Below, one piece after another: positions 9,288 through 17,585 of a stretch of DNA of 45,231 nt. The notes beneath the pieces are model-generated. The model had not been told where the DNA came from and did not search any database. It saw only the letters and a list, made by a program, of their open reading frames with translations. Position 1 is the stretch's first letter; every line of letters begins with the position of its first letter. This DNA comes from Clostridiales bacterium (GTDB lineage Bacteria; Bacillota; Clostridia; Christensenellales; Aristaeellaceae), in contig SVGW01000016.1 in NCBI GenBank assembly GCA_015056125.1, positions 1 through 45,231 of the forward strand, written 5' to 3'. The translations under genes were made by a program, and so were the position numbers.

Positions 9288-9638
9288 TTCCAGGCAGGAG
9301 GCTTCTCGTCCCCCTATACCCCTTACCCTCCTCTGTACTCCGGTATGCGACATATATATTTTTTATTTCCTTGGGCTTTCCGCAAAAAAACTTGAGGAAA
9401 CGGAAAAGTATTTTCACAGGCACATAAAAAACGCGAACCCGTCAAGAGAGAAAGCAAACGTTCTCCTCTGGCGGGTTTTCGCATTTTCCCGAATACAAAG
9501 CATCTAGCTGGCGACAAAATGCCAACCTGCCCGCAGCGTTATTCTTTGCTTGGCGTTCCAACGGCACGCTGCCAAAGGGCAGAAGATCACGATTTCTTTC
9601 GTAACACATTCCTTTTTCAGTCAATTCGCTCTTTTTTC
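9288..9638 (-). repeat. Structured intergenic repeat family, copy A (inverted)
   Basis: The reverse complement of about 9295-9590 aligns with 13199-13570 and 28176-28551. Shared landmarks in order are the CAAGCAA..TGCCG segment, GATGCTTTG, a central long hairpin (here 9436-9479), GTGCC[CT]GTGAAA, TTTCCG-N-TCAAG-N-GCG[GC]AAA, and GCATACCGGAGT-CAGAGGA. This copy is the most diverged. It fills the whole gap between the MarR-type gene and the promoter of the next operon. No gene is supported in it. Confidence 0.82.
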
Positions 9639-9667
9639 TTGCCCTTGCTCGCAAAGCGCGCTATAAT
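9639..9667 (+). promoter_or_regulatory. SigA-type promoter of the PMM-like/GDPD/GHL6 operon
   Basis: TTGCCC (9639-9644), a 17-bp spacer and a perfect TATAAT (9662-9667) lie 36 bp before the first start codon. Confidence 0.75.
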
Positions 9668-9703
9668 AGAAGCAATTCCAGAAAATATACGGAGGATACA
9701 GAT

Positions 9704-10426
9704 ATGGATCCCAATAAAATCAAATTGGTGGCCTTTGACCTGGACGGCACCCTCACCCAGCACAAAACCAAGCTGGGGGACGAAAACAAGGCCGTGCTGG
9801 ACGCCCTGGCAAAAAAATATAAGCTGCTCATGGTGGGGGCCGGCATGTGCCAACGGATTTTTGATCAAATGAATCATTATCCCATCGATATTATCGGCAA
9901 CTATGGATTGCAGTATGCCAAATACAACCCGGATACCCAGGATATCGAAATTGCGCGCAACACCGTGCTCCCCTGCGACAGGGAAAGCGTGGACAAACGG
10001 GTGACCGCCATGCGGGATCAGTATGGCTTCTATCCCTACAAGGGCGAAAATGTGGAATTCCACGCTTCCGGCTGCGTCACCTTCCCCATCCTTGGCACCA
10101 AAGCAGATATCGAGGATAAATTGGCCTATGACCCCGACCGCCAAAAGCGCCGGAAGATCTATGACCACATCAAGGAAGTATTCAGCGATTACATCGTATT
10201 CGTGGGGGGCTCTTCCTCCTTTGATATGGCCCCCGCCCCCTACGATAAGGCCTATGCCCTTTCCCTTTACTGCCAGGAAAATGGCATCGCCCATGACGAA
10301 GTGGTATTCGTTGGGGATGATTACGGCCAGGGCGGCAACGATGAATCGGTATATAAAGCCGATTTCAATTTCATCACCGTGGACGACTACCGCACATTGC
10401 CCCAGGCATTGAAGGAACTTTTATAA
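9704..10426 (+). CDS. Phosphomannomutase-like HAD (type IIB) phosphatase
   Basis: The 240-aa protein resembles the eukaryotic-type phosphomannomutase branch of HAD enzymes. Motif I is VAFDLDGTLTQHK (D12, D14). The cap contains NVEFHASGCVTFPILG, comparable to the substrate loop of PMM. Motif IV is FVGDDYGQGGNDESV, comparable to the GGND motif of PMM. It therefore acts on a sugar phosphate in the cytoplasm, as mutase or phosphatase. The length matches PMM (about 245 aa). The ribosome binding site is GGAGGATACAGAT. It heads a three-gene operon with a glycerophosphodiesterase 14 nt downstream and a glycosidase, suggesting that the released sugar enters metabolism as a phosphate. Confidence 0.8.
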   Translation: MDPNKIKLVAFDLDGTLTQHKTKLGDENKAVLDALAKKYKLLMVGAGMCQRIFDQMNHYPIDIIGNYGLQYAKYNPDTQDIEIARNTVLPCDRESVDKRVTAMRDQYGFYPYKGENVEFHASGCVTFPILGTKADIEDKLAYDPDRQKRRKIYDHIKEVFSDYIVFVGGSSSFDMAPAPYDKAYALSLYCQENGIAHDEVVFVGDDYGQGGNDESVYKADFNFITVDDYRTLPQALKELL

Positions 10427-10440
10427 AAGGAGAGCGTGCT

Positions 10441-11226
10441 ATGAAAAATTATTGGGTCCAGAGCAACCAGAACATCTATGTGGCCGCCCATCGTGGCTGG
10501 AGCGAAAAGTATCCCGAAAACACCATGGAAGCCTTCCGGGCGGCGGCCGAAATCGGCGTGGATCAGATCGAAATTGACGTGCGCATCACCAAGGACGGCG
10601 AACTGGTGATCATTCACGACGCCACTGTGGACCGCACCACCGATGGAAGCGGCAAGGTAAACGAAAAAACCCTTTCCGAAATCAAGGCCCTGGACGCCGG
10701 CATCAAAAAGGGCGAAGAATTCCGAGGCTATCGCATCCCCACCCTGATCGAATTCATGGAATTTGTGAAGGATCTGCCCGATATGACGGTGGACTTTGAG
10801 CTCAAGGAATATCCCGTGGAGGGCAATGAAGAAATCGCTTATTCCGTGTGCGATCGGGTGATGAAAATCATCGATGAATACGGATATACCGACCGCTGCG
10901 TGGTAAATACCTTTAACGCCAGGCTGCATGAATACATTCACATCAAATACGGCAAGAAATACCGCCAGCACGTGTATTATCCTCCGGCTTATCTGGGCGA
11001 TTATGAAATCGATCCCTATTCCTATGCGTATTGCTGCTGCATGTTCCGCTCCATCGAAAAAGACTATGCCTGGATGAAAAACCGCGGGGTGCAGCCCTGG
11101 GCGGGCGCTTCCGTAAAGGACGCTGAAACCGTGGATCAGGCCATAAAAGACGGCGCCGAGCTGATTACCTGCAATAACCCCGATGAGATTCTCCGCCTTC
11201 TTCGGGAGCGGGGACGCCACGCATAA
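10441..11226 (+). CDS. Glycerophosphodiester phosphodiesterase family protein
   Basis: The 261-aa protein has the GDPD TIM-barrel signature: HRGW-N4-PENT near residues 17-28, EIDVRITKDGELVIIHDATV near 41-60 with DRTTDGSG, and the metal-ligand segment DFELKEY near 119. It has no signal peptide. The family hydrolyses glycerophosphodiesters to glycerol-3-phosphate and an alcohol, but cytoplasmic members with glycosidase neighbours may act on other phosphodiesters. AAAAGGAGAGCGTGCT precedes the ATG. The gene lies 14 nt after the PMM-like gene and 15 nt before the GHL6-like gene. A very long open frame runs antisense through it, but that is a composition effect. Confidence 0.87.
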   Translation: MKNYWVQSNQNIYVAAHRGWSEKYPENTMEAFRAAAEIGVDQIEIDVRITKDGELVIIHDATVDRTTDGSGKVNEKTLSEIKALDAGIKKGEEFRGYRIPTLIEFMEFVKDLPDMTVDFELKEYPVEGNEEIAYSVCDRVMKIIDEYGYTDRCVVNTFNARLHEYIHIKYGKKYRQHVYYPPAYLGDYEIDPYSYAYCCCMFRSIEKDYAWMKNRGVQPWAGASVKDAETVDQAIKDGAELITCNNPDEILRLLRERGRHA

Positions 11227-11241
11227 AAAGGAGGAGCCCAT

Positions 11242-13185
11242 ATGAAATTCCGTCAGGTTCATCTGGATTTTCACACCTCCGGCCTCATTCCTGAAATCGG
11301 CGGCCAATTCAGCAAGGAGCAGTTCCAAAAGGCGCTGAAAATTGGCCATGTAAATTCCATTACCGTTTTCTCCAAATGCCATCACGGCTGGGCCTATCAT
11401 CCCTCCACTGCCAATAAAATGCATCCCCATCTTTCCTTTGATCTTCTGGGGGCGCAATTGGAAGCCTGCAAGGAAATCGGTGTGAACGCGCCCGTTTACA
11501 TCAGCGCGGGCTTTGATGAAAAAGAGGTGCATGAGCACCCCGAGTGGCTGAATGTAAGCCCTGACGGCGTGGAAAACAGCACCTTCACCAAGGCCCACTA
11601 TCATCTCATGTGCTACAACACCCCCTACCTGGACGTATTGGAAAAGCAGGTGGAGGAAGTGATGCAGCGCTACAATCCCTGCGGCATTTTCTTGGATATT
11701 TCCAACGTGCGGGAATGCGTGTGCGCCAGCTGCGTAAAATCCATGAAAGAAAAGGGGCTGAACCCCGAAAACCGGGAGGATATCCGCAAGCACGGCGAAA
11801 TGGTATACGCCAACTACTGCAAGCGCATGGAAGCGGCTGTGCGGAAATATTCCGCCACCGCTACCATCTTCCACAATGCCGGCCACATTGCCCACGGCCG
11901 GCGGGATCTGGCCGGATACGATACCCATCTGGAACTGGAAAGCCTGCCCACCGGCGGCTGGGGATACGACCATTTCCCCATGTCCTCCGCCTATGTGCGC
12001 ACCCTGGGCAAAGAATTCCTGGGCATGACCGGCAAATTCCACACCTCCTGGGGAGAATTCGGCGGCTTTAAGCACCCCAATGCCCTGATCTATGAAACCG
12101 GGCTTTCCCTGGCCTGCGGCGCGGCCATTTCCGTGGGCGATCAGATGCATCCCGGTGGAGAAATGAACGAGAGCACCTATCGCCTGATCGGCGCCGCCTA
12201 TGAGCAGGTGGAAAAGAAGGAGCCTTGGTGCGAGGGCGCCAAAAACATCGCCGATATCGCCGTGCTCAGCTGCGAAGCAGTGCTGGGCGGCAAATCCCGG
12301 GATAACAGGAGCAACACCGGCGCCAACCGCATCCTTTTGGAAGGCAAGCATCTGTTCAATTTCATCGATGAAGAAGCGGATTTTTCCGGCTACAAGCTTT
12401 TGATCCTCCCCGATCAGATTTTGCTGTGCGAAAAGTGGCAGGCCCGGATCGAAGAATACCTGAAAAAGGGCGGAAAGGTGTTGCTCACCGGCGTATCCGG
12501 GATGGATATGGGGATGAAAAAATTCGTATTGGACGTAGGCGCGGAATTTGACGGCTTCTTCCCCTTCCGCCCCGATTATCTGGTGCCTGATTTTGAATGC
12601 ACCAACGGCCAGACCGCTTATGTGATGTATGCCCAGGGCATGGGGCTGAAAAACGTGACCGGCGAAGTATTCGCCCATCGCCAGGCCTCTTACTTCAATC
12701 GCGCCTGGGATCACTTCTGCTCCCACAAGCACACCCCCAACGATGTATCCGCCCCCCTGCTTCCCGCCGCTGTGCAAAAGGGCAACATCTGCTATATCGG
12801 CTGGAATGTATTTGAAGATTATGCGGAATACGGGGAATTGGTGGTCAAGGAACTAGTGCTCCATGCTATCGACAGGCTGCTGGGCGATGAGCGCACCGTG
12901 AAAGCCGCACTTCCCGACCGTGGCGTGGTCACTGTCACTCGCCAGGGTGAGCGCAAGATCGTGCATCTTCTCTTTGCCCACACCACCGTGCGGGGCCGCA
13001 ATATCGAAGTGATTGAGGATGCCGTGCCCCTTTATGACGTGGCCGTTTCCTTGAAAACGGATAAGGCCCCCGGCAAGGTATACCTGGCGCCCCAGGGCAA
13101 AGAAATTCCCTTCGCCTATGAAAACGACCGTGTATCCTTCATCGTGCCCAAGGTGGTTTTGCACCAAATGATCGCGGTGGAGTGA
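11242..13185 (+). CDS. GHL6-like glycosidase with beta-galactosidase trimerisation-type domain
   Basis: The 647-aa protein starts MKFRQVHLDFHTSGLIPEIG, the hallmark of the hypothetical glycosyl hydrolase 6 type TIM barrel (about 1-350; FSKCHHGWAYHPS, YISAGFDEKEVHEHPEWL, CGIFLDISN). Residues about 365-560 resemble the glutamine-amidotransferase-like trimerisation domain of GH42 enzymes (YKLLILPDQILLCEKWQ, KGGKVLLTGVSG). A small beta domain closes the protein. It has no signal peptide, so it probably acts on imported oligosaccharides. Substrate and catalytic residues are not established for this group. It is the last gene of the operon started at 9704. GGAGGAGCCCAT precedes the start. Confidence 0.78.
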   Translation: MKFRQVHLDFHTSGLIPEIGGQFSKEQFQKALKIGHVNSITVFSKCHHGWAYHPSTANKMHPHLSFDLLGAQLEACKEIGVNAPVYISAGFDEKEVHEHPEWLNVSPDGVENSTFTKAHYHLMCYNTPYLDVLEKQVEEVMQRYNPCGIFLDISNVRECVCASCVKSMKEKGLNPENREDIRKHGEMVYANYCKRMEAAVRKYSATATIFHNAGHIAHGRRDLAGYDTHLELESLPTGGWGYDHFPMSSAYVRTLGKEFLGMTGKFHTSWGEFGGFKHPNALIYETGLSLACGAAISVGDQMHPGGEMNESTYRLIGAAYEQVEKKEPWCEGAKNIADIAVLSCEAVLGGKSRDNRSNTGANRILLEGKHLFNFIDEEADFSGYKLLILPDQILLCEKWQARIEEYLKKGGKVLLTGVSGMDMGMKKFVLDVGAEFDGFFPFRPDYLVPDFECTNGQTAYVMYAQGMGLKNVTGEVFAHRQASYFNRAWDHFCSHKHTPNDVSAPLLPAAVQKGNICYIGWNVFEDYAEYGELVVKELVLHAIDRLLGDERTVKAALPDRGVVTVTRQGERKIVHLLFAHTTVRGRNIEVIEDAVPLYDVAVSLKTDKAPGKVYLAPQGKEIPFAYENDRVSFIVPKVVLHQMIAVE

Positions 13186-13198
13186 GTTTCCGGGGGAC

Positions 13199-13570
13199 TT
13201 TGGGGGGCTTCGCCCCTCCGCCCCACCAGGGGCATTGCCCCTGGACCCAGTTGCGGACACACTATTCACTTTTTTTTCAAGCAACGTGCCGCAGATACTT
13301 GGGAAAACGATGTCGCCCACGGGCACGGCGGCATTCTGCCGCCAACCGGATGCTTTGCATCCGGGAAAACATGAAAAAAGGCGGGAGAGAAAGTTCACTT
13401 TCTCCTCCGCCCTTTTTCGTGTTTTCGTTGTGCCCGTGAAATTGCATTTCCGTTTCTTCAAGTTTCTTGCGCAAACCCCATCGTTTCGCCGAATTGCTCC
13501 GTCGCATACCGGAGTCCAGAGGAGGATCTCCTCTGGCGAGGGGGTACAGGGGGCGAGGAGCCCCCTGCTC
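13199..13570 (+). repeat. Structured intergenic repeat family, copy B
   Basis: It shares a colinear set of segments with copy C (28176-28551) and with inverted copy A. It has a chain of hairpins: GGGGC-ttcg-CCCC at 13206-13216, CAGGGGCATTGCCCCTG near 13227-13244, CGGATGCTTTGCATCCG near 13347-13363, a central A/T-flanked hairpin at 13381-13412 (GGCGG-GAGAGAAAG stem), and CCAGAGGAGGATCTCCTCTGG at 13516-13536. It fills the whole gap between the converging glycosidase and YolD genes (414 nt) and could end transcription from both sides. No gene is supported here. Confidence 0.87.
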
Positions 13571-13599
13571 CAGCGCGGGGATGCGGAGTCCCTGCTCCG

Positions 13600-13938
13600 T
13601 CACGTCATCCGAATCGCCCGGATATCCTCAAAGGCAATGCTTTCACCGGAAACAAGGATATATTTCTCCACAGGATCCACCTTCTCCACTACGCCCCGGA
13701 AAAGCAGATATTCGCCGCAGCGATAATGGGAAATAGCAATTTCCATTCCCTTTTTGAGGGCGCTGATTTGCGCATTCAGCGCTTCCTCCATTTCCGGAGA
13801 AAGCACTGCCCTTTCCACCAGCAGCATTTCCCGCCGCTTTTTTTCCAGGGCTTCATCCAGTCCCTTTACGGCCGCAAAGGGCATAAATTGCTTGGCCCGC
13901 TCAGAAGGGGGCATCTTATCCCTTCTTGGTTTACTCAC
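13600..13938 (-). CDS. YolD-like protein
   Basis: The 112-aa protein is YolD-like: MSKPRRDKMPPSERAKQF at the start, PFAAVKGLDEA, then a C-terminal SH3-like part (FRGVVEKVDPVEKYILV). YolD-like genes typically accompany Y-family polymerases in Bacillota, and the family is thought to be the UmuD counterpart or a DNA-damage accessory. The GTG start at 13938 is chosen because it overlaps the polymerase stop in GTGAGTAA (8 nt) and is preceded by GGAGGGCATAAAAGCG inside the polymerase gene. An earlier in-frame ATG would add 36 residues unlike the family. It is translationally coupled to the polymerase and shares its LexA control. Confidence 0.85.
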   Translation of the reverse strand: MSKPRRDKMPPSERAKQFMPFAAVKGLDEALEKKRREMLLVERAVLSPEMEEALNAQISALKKGMEIAISHYRCGEYLLFRGVVEKVDPVEKYILVSGESIAFEDIRAIRMT

Positions 13939-15244
13939 CGCTTTTATGCCCTCCAATTTGGTGATTGCGCTCCTGGGCAGTGGCCTCTGCCAACAAATCG
14001 ATTCCCTTAAGCAGCGCATTCTTCCCGTATTTTTTATGAATGCCAATCACCGCCTCCTGGCGCCGGTGATCCTTTTCCGGCTCCGCATTTTCCCTTTCGT
14101 CAAACAAGCTCAATTGAATATGGCCTCCTGCCGGCTTCACATGATTGCAATTCACATACATCCGCCGGATCAGCTTATCCCTGTCCACAATCCGCTCATA
14201 TAAATCGCACAGGGCAGGCAGAATGATCCCATCTGCGCTGGTATCCCGGCCAAAGGAAACAGTGCCCTTGGCGGGCGCGCCCCCATCCTCCTTGCTGTAA
14301 CCCACCACCAGCGTCACCGATCCCGTTACCACCTTTTTTTCCACCATATCCAGGCACATAGCATCCATCATTTCCCGAACGATGGTGCGCCCCTCCTGCT
14401 TGGTGTAATCCCGCATCAGCACTTGGCCGCTGGTGAGGCAGCTGGTTTTGGGTGCAAAAGCATGGATATCCCGGATGGTGGTAGGTTCTCTCCCCCAGGC
14501 ATGATCGATCAATAATTCTGCATCAATACCAAAAAGGCGATATAAGCTTTCTTCATCCGCATGGGCGATCTGCTCCATGGTATATATGCCCCGGGATGAA
14601 AGGCGCCGGGCCGTGCCCTCCCCTACCCGCCAGAAATCAGTGAGGGGACGATGGCTCCACAGCGTTTGCCGATAGGTGATTTCATCCAGTTCGCCGATAA
14701 AATCCTTTGCATGCTTGGCGGTAATATCCAAGGCTACTTTAGCCAAGTATAGATTGGTACCGATGCCGCAGGCCGCCCGGACGCCAACCGTTTCATAGAT
14801 TTCCTCCATCAGCATGCATGCCATTTCCCTGGGCGTTTTTTGATAGCGCTGCAAATAAGGGGTTACATCCAGAAACGCTTCGTCAATGGAATACACATGA
14901 ATATCATCCGGGGAAATATATTTTAGATACACCCCATAAATCTTCGCCGCATAATCGATATACTTCTGCATCCGGGGCGGAGCCATGATATAATCAATGG
15001 TCTTGGGGATCTGAAACACCCGGCAGCGGTTTTTTACCCCCATGGCCTTCAGCGCCGGAGAAACGGCCAGGCAGATGGTTTTTTCGGATCGCTCCGGGTC
15101 CGCCACCACCAAGCGGGCGGTCATCGGATCCAGCCCCCGCTCCACACATTCCACGGAAGCATAAAAAGATTTTAAGTCAATACAAAGATACATTTGGGAA
15201 GCCTGAGCATCTTTTTCGCCTTTTACCATTGGCTTCTCATTCAT
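13931..15244 (-). CDS. Y-family DNA polymerase (UvrX/DinB-like)
   Basis: The 437-aa translesion polymerase has catalytic residues D23 (CIDLKSFYASVE) and D121-E122 (YSIDEAFLDVTPY). Thumb and little-finger segments follow (RVGEGTARRLSSRGIYTMEQIAH; SGQVLMRDYTKQEG; TLVVGYSKEDG). The N-terminal extension of about 17 residues and the little finger look more like Bacillus UvrX/YqjW than canonical DinB. It copies past damaged bases during the SOS response. GGGGAGG precedes the ATG, a SigA-type promoter lies at 15317-15345, and a perfect LexA box sits directly after the -10 box. It is followed by an overlapping yolD-like gene. Confidence 0.92.
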   Translation of the reverse strand: MNEKPMVKGEKDAQASQMYLCIDLKSFYASVECVERGLDPMTARLVVADPERSEKTICLAVSPALKAMGVKNRCRVFQIPKTIDYIMAPPRMQKYIDYAAKIYGVYLKYISPDDIHVYSIDEAFLDVTPYLQRYQKTPREMACMLMEEIYETVGVRAACGIGTNLYLAKVALDITAKHAKDFIGELDEITYRQTLWSHRPLTDFWRVGEGTARRLSSRGIYTMEQIAHADEESLYRLFGIDAELLIDHAWGREPTTIRDIHAFAPKTSCLTSGQVLMRDYTKQEGRTIVREMMDAMCLDMVEKKVVTGSVTLVVGYSKEDGGAPAKGTVSFGRDTSADGIILPALCDLYERIVDRDKLIRRMYVNCNHVKPAGGHIQLSLFDERENAEPEKDHRRQEAVIGIHKKYGKNALLKGIDLLAEATAQERNHQIGGHKSGE

Positions 15245-15296
15245 GGCGCGGCCTCCCCTCTATGTTTTTTGCGTCAAGTCATCCCAATGCCAAAAG

Positions 15297-15310
15297 CGAA
15301 CACGTGTTCG
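15297..15310. promoter_or_regulatory. LexA (SOS) box
   Basis: CGAACACGTGTTCG matches the Gram-positive SOS box CGAAC-N4-GTTCG perfectly. It starts 6 bp downstream of the -10 box of the polymerase promoter, where bound LexA would block initiation. Confidence 0.93.
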
Positions 15311-15316
15311 ATTATC

Positions 15317-15345
15317 ATTTTATCAGATGATGCCCTTTTTTTCAA
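15317..15345 (-). promoter_or_regulatory. Promoter of the polymerase-yolD operon
   Basis: On the minus strand TTGAAA (15340-15345) and TAAAAT (15317-15322) are 17 bp apart, immediately upstream of the LexA box. Confidence 0.75.
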
Positions 15346-15476
15346 TACAAAAATTGAAAAATGGTTTTCCGCATAGCGCGGCTGCTCTTCCTTTCCCGTT
15401 CTTCCCCCCCGTAGTATTTGCTGTCTTTGCAGGCAAGATTCATGCTTTTTTCCGTTTCCTCATCCCAGTTTTTCTA

Positions 15477-15505
15477 TTGCATGCGCTTCTCTTTTCTGTT
15501 ACAAT
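15477..15505 (+). promoter_or_regulatory. Promoter of the GH127 gene
   Basis: TTGCAT (15477-15482), a 17-bp spacer and TACAAT (15500-15505) lie 33 bp before the GH127 start codon. Confidence 0.65.
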
Positions 15506-15538
15506 CAAAAAAACGATATTTCAAGCGAGGAAATGAAA

Positions 15539-17356
15539 ATGAATCAGCTTTTTTACAAAGAAATCAGGCCCATGGGCTGGATAAAGCGCCAATTGGAAAT
15601 TCAGGCCAAGGGGCTCAGCGGAAACCTGGATAAAATATGGCCCGATGTGCGGGACAGCGCCTGGATCGGCGGCTCCTGTGAAGGCTGGGAGCGGGTGCCC
15701 TATTGGCTGGATGGGTTCATTCCCCTGGCCTATTTATTGCAGGACGAGGATCTGATCCGCCGGGCAGATTATTATGTAAACAGCATTATCGATAAGCAGC
15801 AGGAGGACGGCTGGATCTGCCCTTGCACCCCGGAGGAAAGGAGCACCTATGACGCCTGGGCCGTGCTGCTGATTGGTAAGGTGCTTTCTCTCTACTGCGA
15901 ATTTACGGAGGATCAAACGGCAGAAAACGCCCTGTACCGGGCCATGAAAAACCTGTATGACCTGATGAAAAAGGAAGAAGTGCGCCTGTTTAACTGGGGC
16001 AAGTTCCGCTGGTTTGAAGGGTTCATTCCGCTGTTTTTCCTCTATGAAAAAAAGCCCGAGTCCTGGATGAAGGAGCTGGGCCGGATGCTGCGCGCCCAGG
16101 GTGCCCATTATCCAGATTTTGAGGAAACCTGGAAGCGCCCCTTAAATAAATGGACCTTCCATACCCACATCGTGAACCTGATGATGATGTTCAAATATGA
16201 AGCAGTGGCCTGCGCGCTTTTGGGAGATGAATATCAGAATCAGGCTGAAAGCCTGTGGCAGGTGCTGGAGCAATATAACGGCACCGCCGTTGGCACCTTT
16301 ACCGGGGATGAATGCCTCTCGGGCATTGGCAACCAGCACGGCACCGAGCTTTGCGCCGTAGCGGAGCTGATGTATTCCTGTGAATGGCTCTACCGGCTCA
16401 CCGGGGAGGATATTTGGGCCCAGCGCCTGGAAAAGGCCGCCTTCAATGCCTGGCCTGCCACCTTCACCGATGATATGTGGGCCCATCAGTACGACCAGAT
16501 GGTGAACCAGATCGCATGCGAAAAATTCCCGGGCAAGCCCTATTTCCGCACCAACCATCAGGACGCCCACCTCTTTGGCCTGGAACCCAATTTCGGCTGC
16601 TGCACCGCCAACCTGAGCCAGGGCTGGCCTAAGCTGCTGCTCCACGCCATCCAGAAAACGGAAGAGGGCGTCCTCATCGCTCATCTCCTGCCCTGCCGGG
16701 TGGATACCACGATCGGCGGCAAGCCCGTTCAGATTACCGTCCACAGCGATTATCCCTTCCGCATGGGGGCAAAGATCACCGTAGCCGCTCCGGAGGGCGC
16801 GAGCTTTGCGCTTAAGATCCGCATTCCTGCCTGGGCAAAGAATGCCACCCTCAATGGAAAAATCGTGCAGGGCATGGCGGTGATCCGGAAGGATTGGCAG
16901 GGTACCGAAGATCTCACCCTTTCCTTTACGGCCGCGCCCCATTTTGAAAACCGGCCCTATGACCTGAAAACCGTGGAATACGGCCCGCTGGTGTTCGCGC
17001 TGCCCATTGAAGCAGAATACAAGATGCAGGAATACGAGAAAAACGGCGTGGAGCGGAAGTTCCCCTACTGCGATTATGAGCTTTCTCCTAAATCCGAATG
17101 GCGCTTTGGCTTTGCCGGCCTTTCTCTTTCCGTGGAAGAAAAAGAAATGGGGGATGTGCCCTTCTCTTCCGCACAGCCGCCCCTTGCCGTCAAAGCCAGC
17201 CTGGCCCCCGTCCACTGGGACATGGAGGACGGCTATGAAGCCGTGCCCGCCAAGGCGCCTGCTTCCCACACGGCCGCCGGCCCTGCCCGGGAAACGGAGC
17301 TTATCCCCTATGGCTGCGCCAAGCTGCGCATGACCGAACTGCCTCTGGTAAAATAA
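15539..17356 (+). CDS. GH127-type beta-L-arabinofuranosidase-like enzyme
   Basis: The 605-aa protein is of the DUF1680/GH127 kind: an (alpha/alpha)6 barrel followed by beta-sandwich domains. The zinc-thiolate site of characterised GH127 enzymes is preserved: E270 and C272 in HGTELCAVAE, and C354-C355 in NFGCCTANLSQGWPKL. The second Cys of such a pair's region is the catalytic nucleophile in the family. It probably removes terminal beta-L-arabinofuranose or a similar sugar in the cytoplasm, as no signal peptide is present. The ATG at 15539 is preferred to 15533 because GCGAGGAA would be too close to the latter. It is monocistronic and ends at a strong hairpin. Confidence 0.88.
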   Translation: MNQLFYKEIRPMGWIKRQLEIQAKGLSGNLDKIWPDVRDSAWIGGSCEGWERVPYWLDGFIPLAYLLQDEDLIRRADYYVNSIIDKQQEDGWICPCTPEERSTYDAWAVLLIGKVLSLYCEFTEDQTAENALYRAMKNLYDLMKKEEVRLFNWGKFRWFEGFIPLFFLYEKKPESWMKELGRMLRAQGAHYPDFEETWKRPLNKWTFHTHIVNLMMMFKYEAVACALLGDEYQNQAESLWQVLEQYNGTAVGTFTGDECLSGIGNQHGTELCAVAELMYSCEWLYRLTGEDIWAQRLEKAAFNAWPATFTDDMWAHQYDQMVNQIACEKFPGKPYFRTNHQDAHLFGLEPNFGCCTANLSQGWPKLLLHAIQKTEEGVLIAHLLPCRVDTTIGGKPVQITVHSDYPFRMGAKITVAAPEGASFALKIRIPAWAKNATLNGKIVQGMAVIRKDWQGTEDLTLSFTAAPHFENRPYDLKTVEYGPLVFALPIEAEYKMQEYEKNGVERKFPYCDYELSPKSEWRFGFAGLSLSVEEKEMGDVPFSSAQPPLAVKASLAPVHWDMEDGYEAVPAKAPASHTAAGPARETELIPYGCAKLRMTELPLVK

Positions 17357-17361
17357 AATTT

Positions 17362-17398
17362 GCGGGAGGATGCTTTTGAGTCAAAAGCGCCCTCCCGC
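17362..17398 (+). terminator. Terminator hairpin after the GH127 gene
   Basis: GCGGGAGG pairs with CCTCCCGC and the inner GCTTTTG pairs with CAAAAGC. The hairpin starts 5 nt after the stop codon but has no T-tract. Confidence 0.55.
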
Positions 17399-17533
17399 AC
17401 CCTCCCGAAAACCAATTGGGAACAAAGGATTTTTTCCCTTATCAGCAAAATGTCCCAGTTTATTATTCACTGGGCGCGAATGTAGATAGAAATAAAACAT
17501 CAATATATCCCAGCAGGTTTTCTTTGGGAGAGC

Positions 17534-17575
17534 GCGAGAGGGTCTTTCTTTTTTCAAAAAGAAAGACCCTCTCGC
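17534..17575. terminator. Perfect 42-bp palindrome, bidirectional terminator
   Basis: Two perfectly complementary 20-nt arms (17534-17553 GCGAGAGGGTCTTTCTTTTT, and 17556-17575) flank a 2-nt loop. It lies 10 nt past the stop of the minus-strand SDR gene and between converging genes. The A/T-rich inner part is unusual because the T-run lies inside the stem. Confidence 0.6.
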
Positions 17576-17585
17576 ATCATTTTTC

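Noticed and set aside
9288-9638. Insertion sequence remnant
   Set aside because: No transposase fragment could be read in any frame of copies A-C; the blocks are hairpins common to all three rather than terminal inverted repeats around a gene.
10387-12777. A 796-codon open frame antisense to the GDPD and GHL6-like genes
   Set aside because: The sense genes have clear domains and ribosome binding sites. The antisense product has no recognisable domain, is rich in G, H, F and A as expected from mirrored codon bias, and has no site or promoter.
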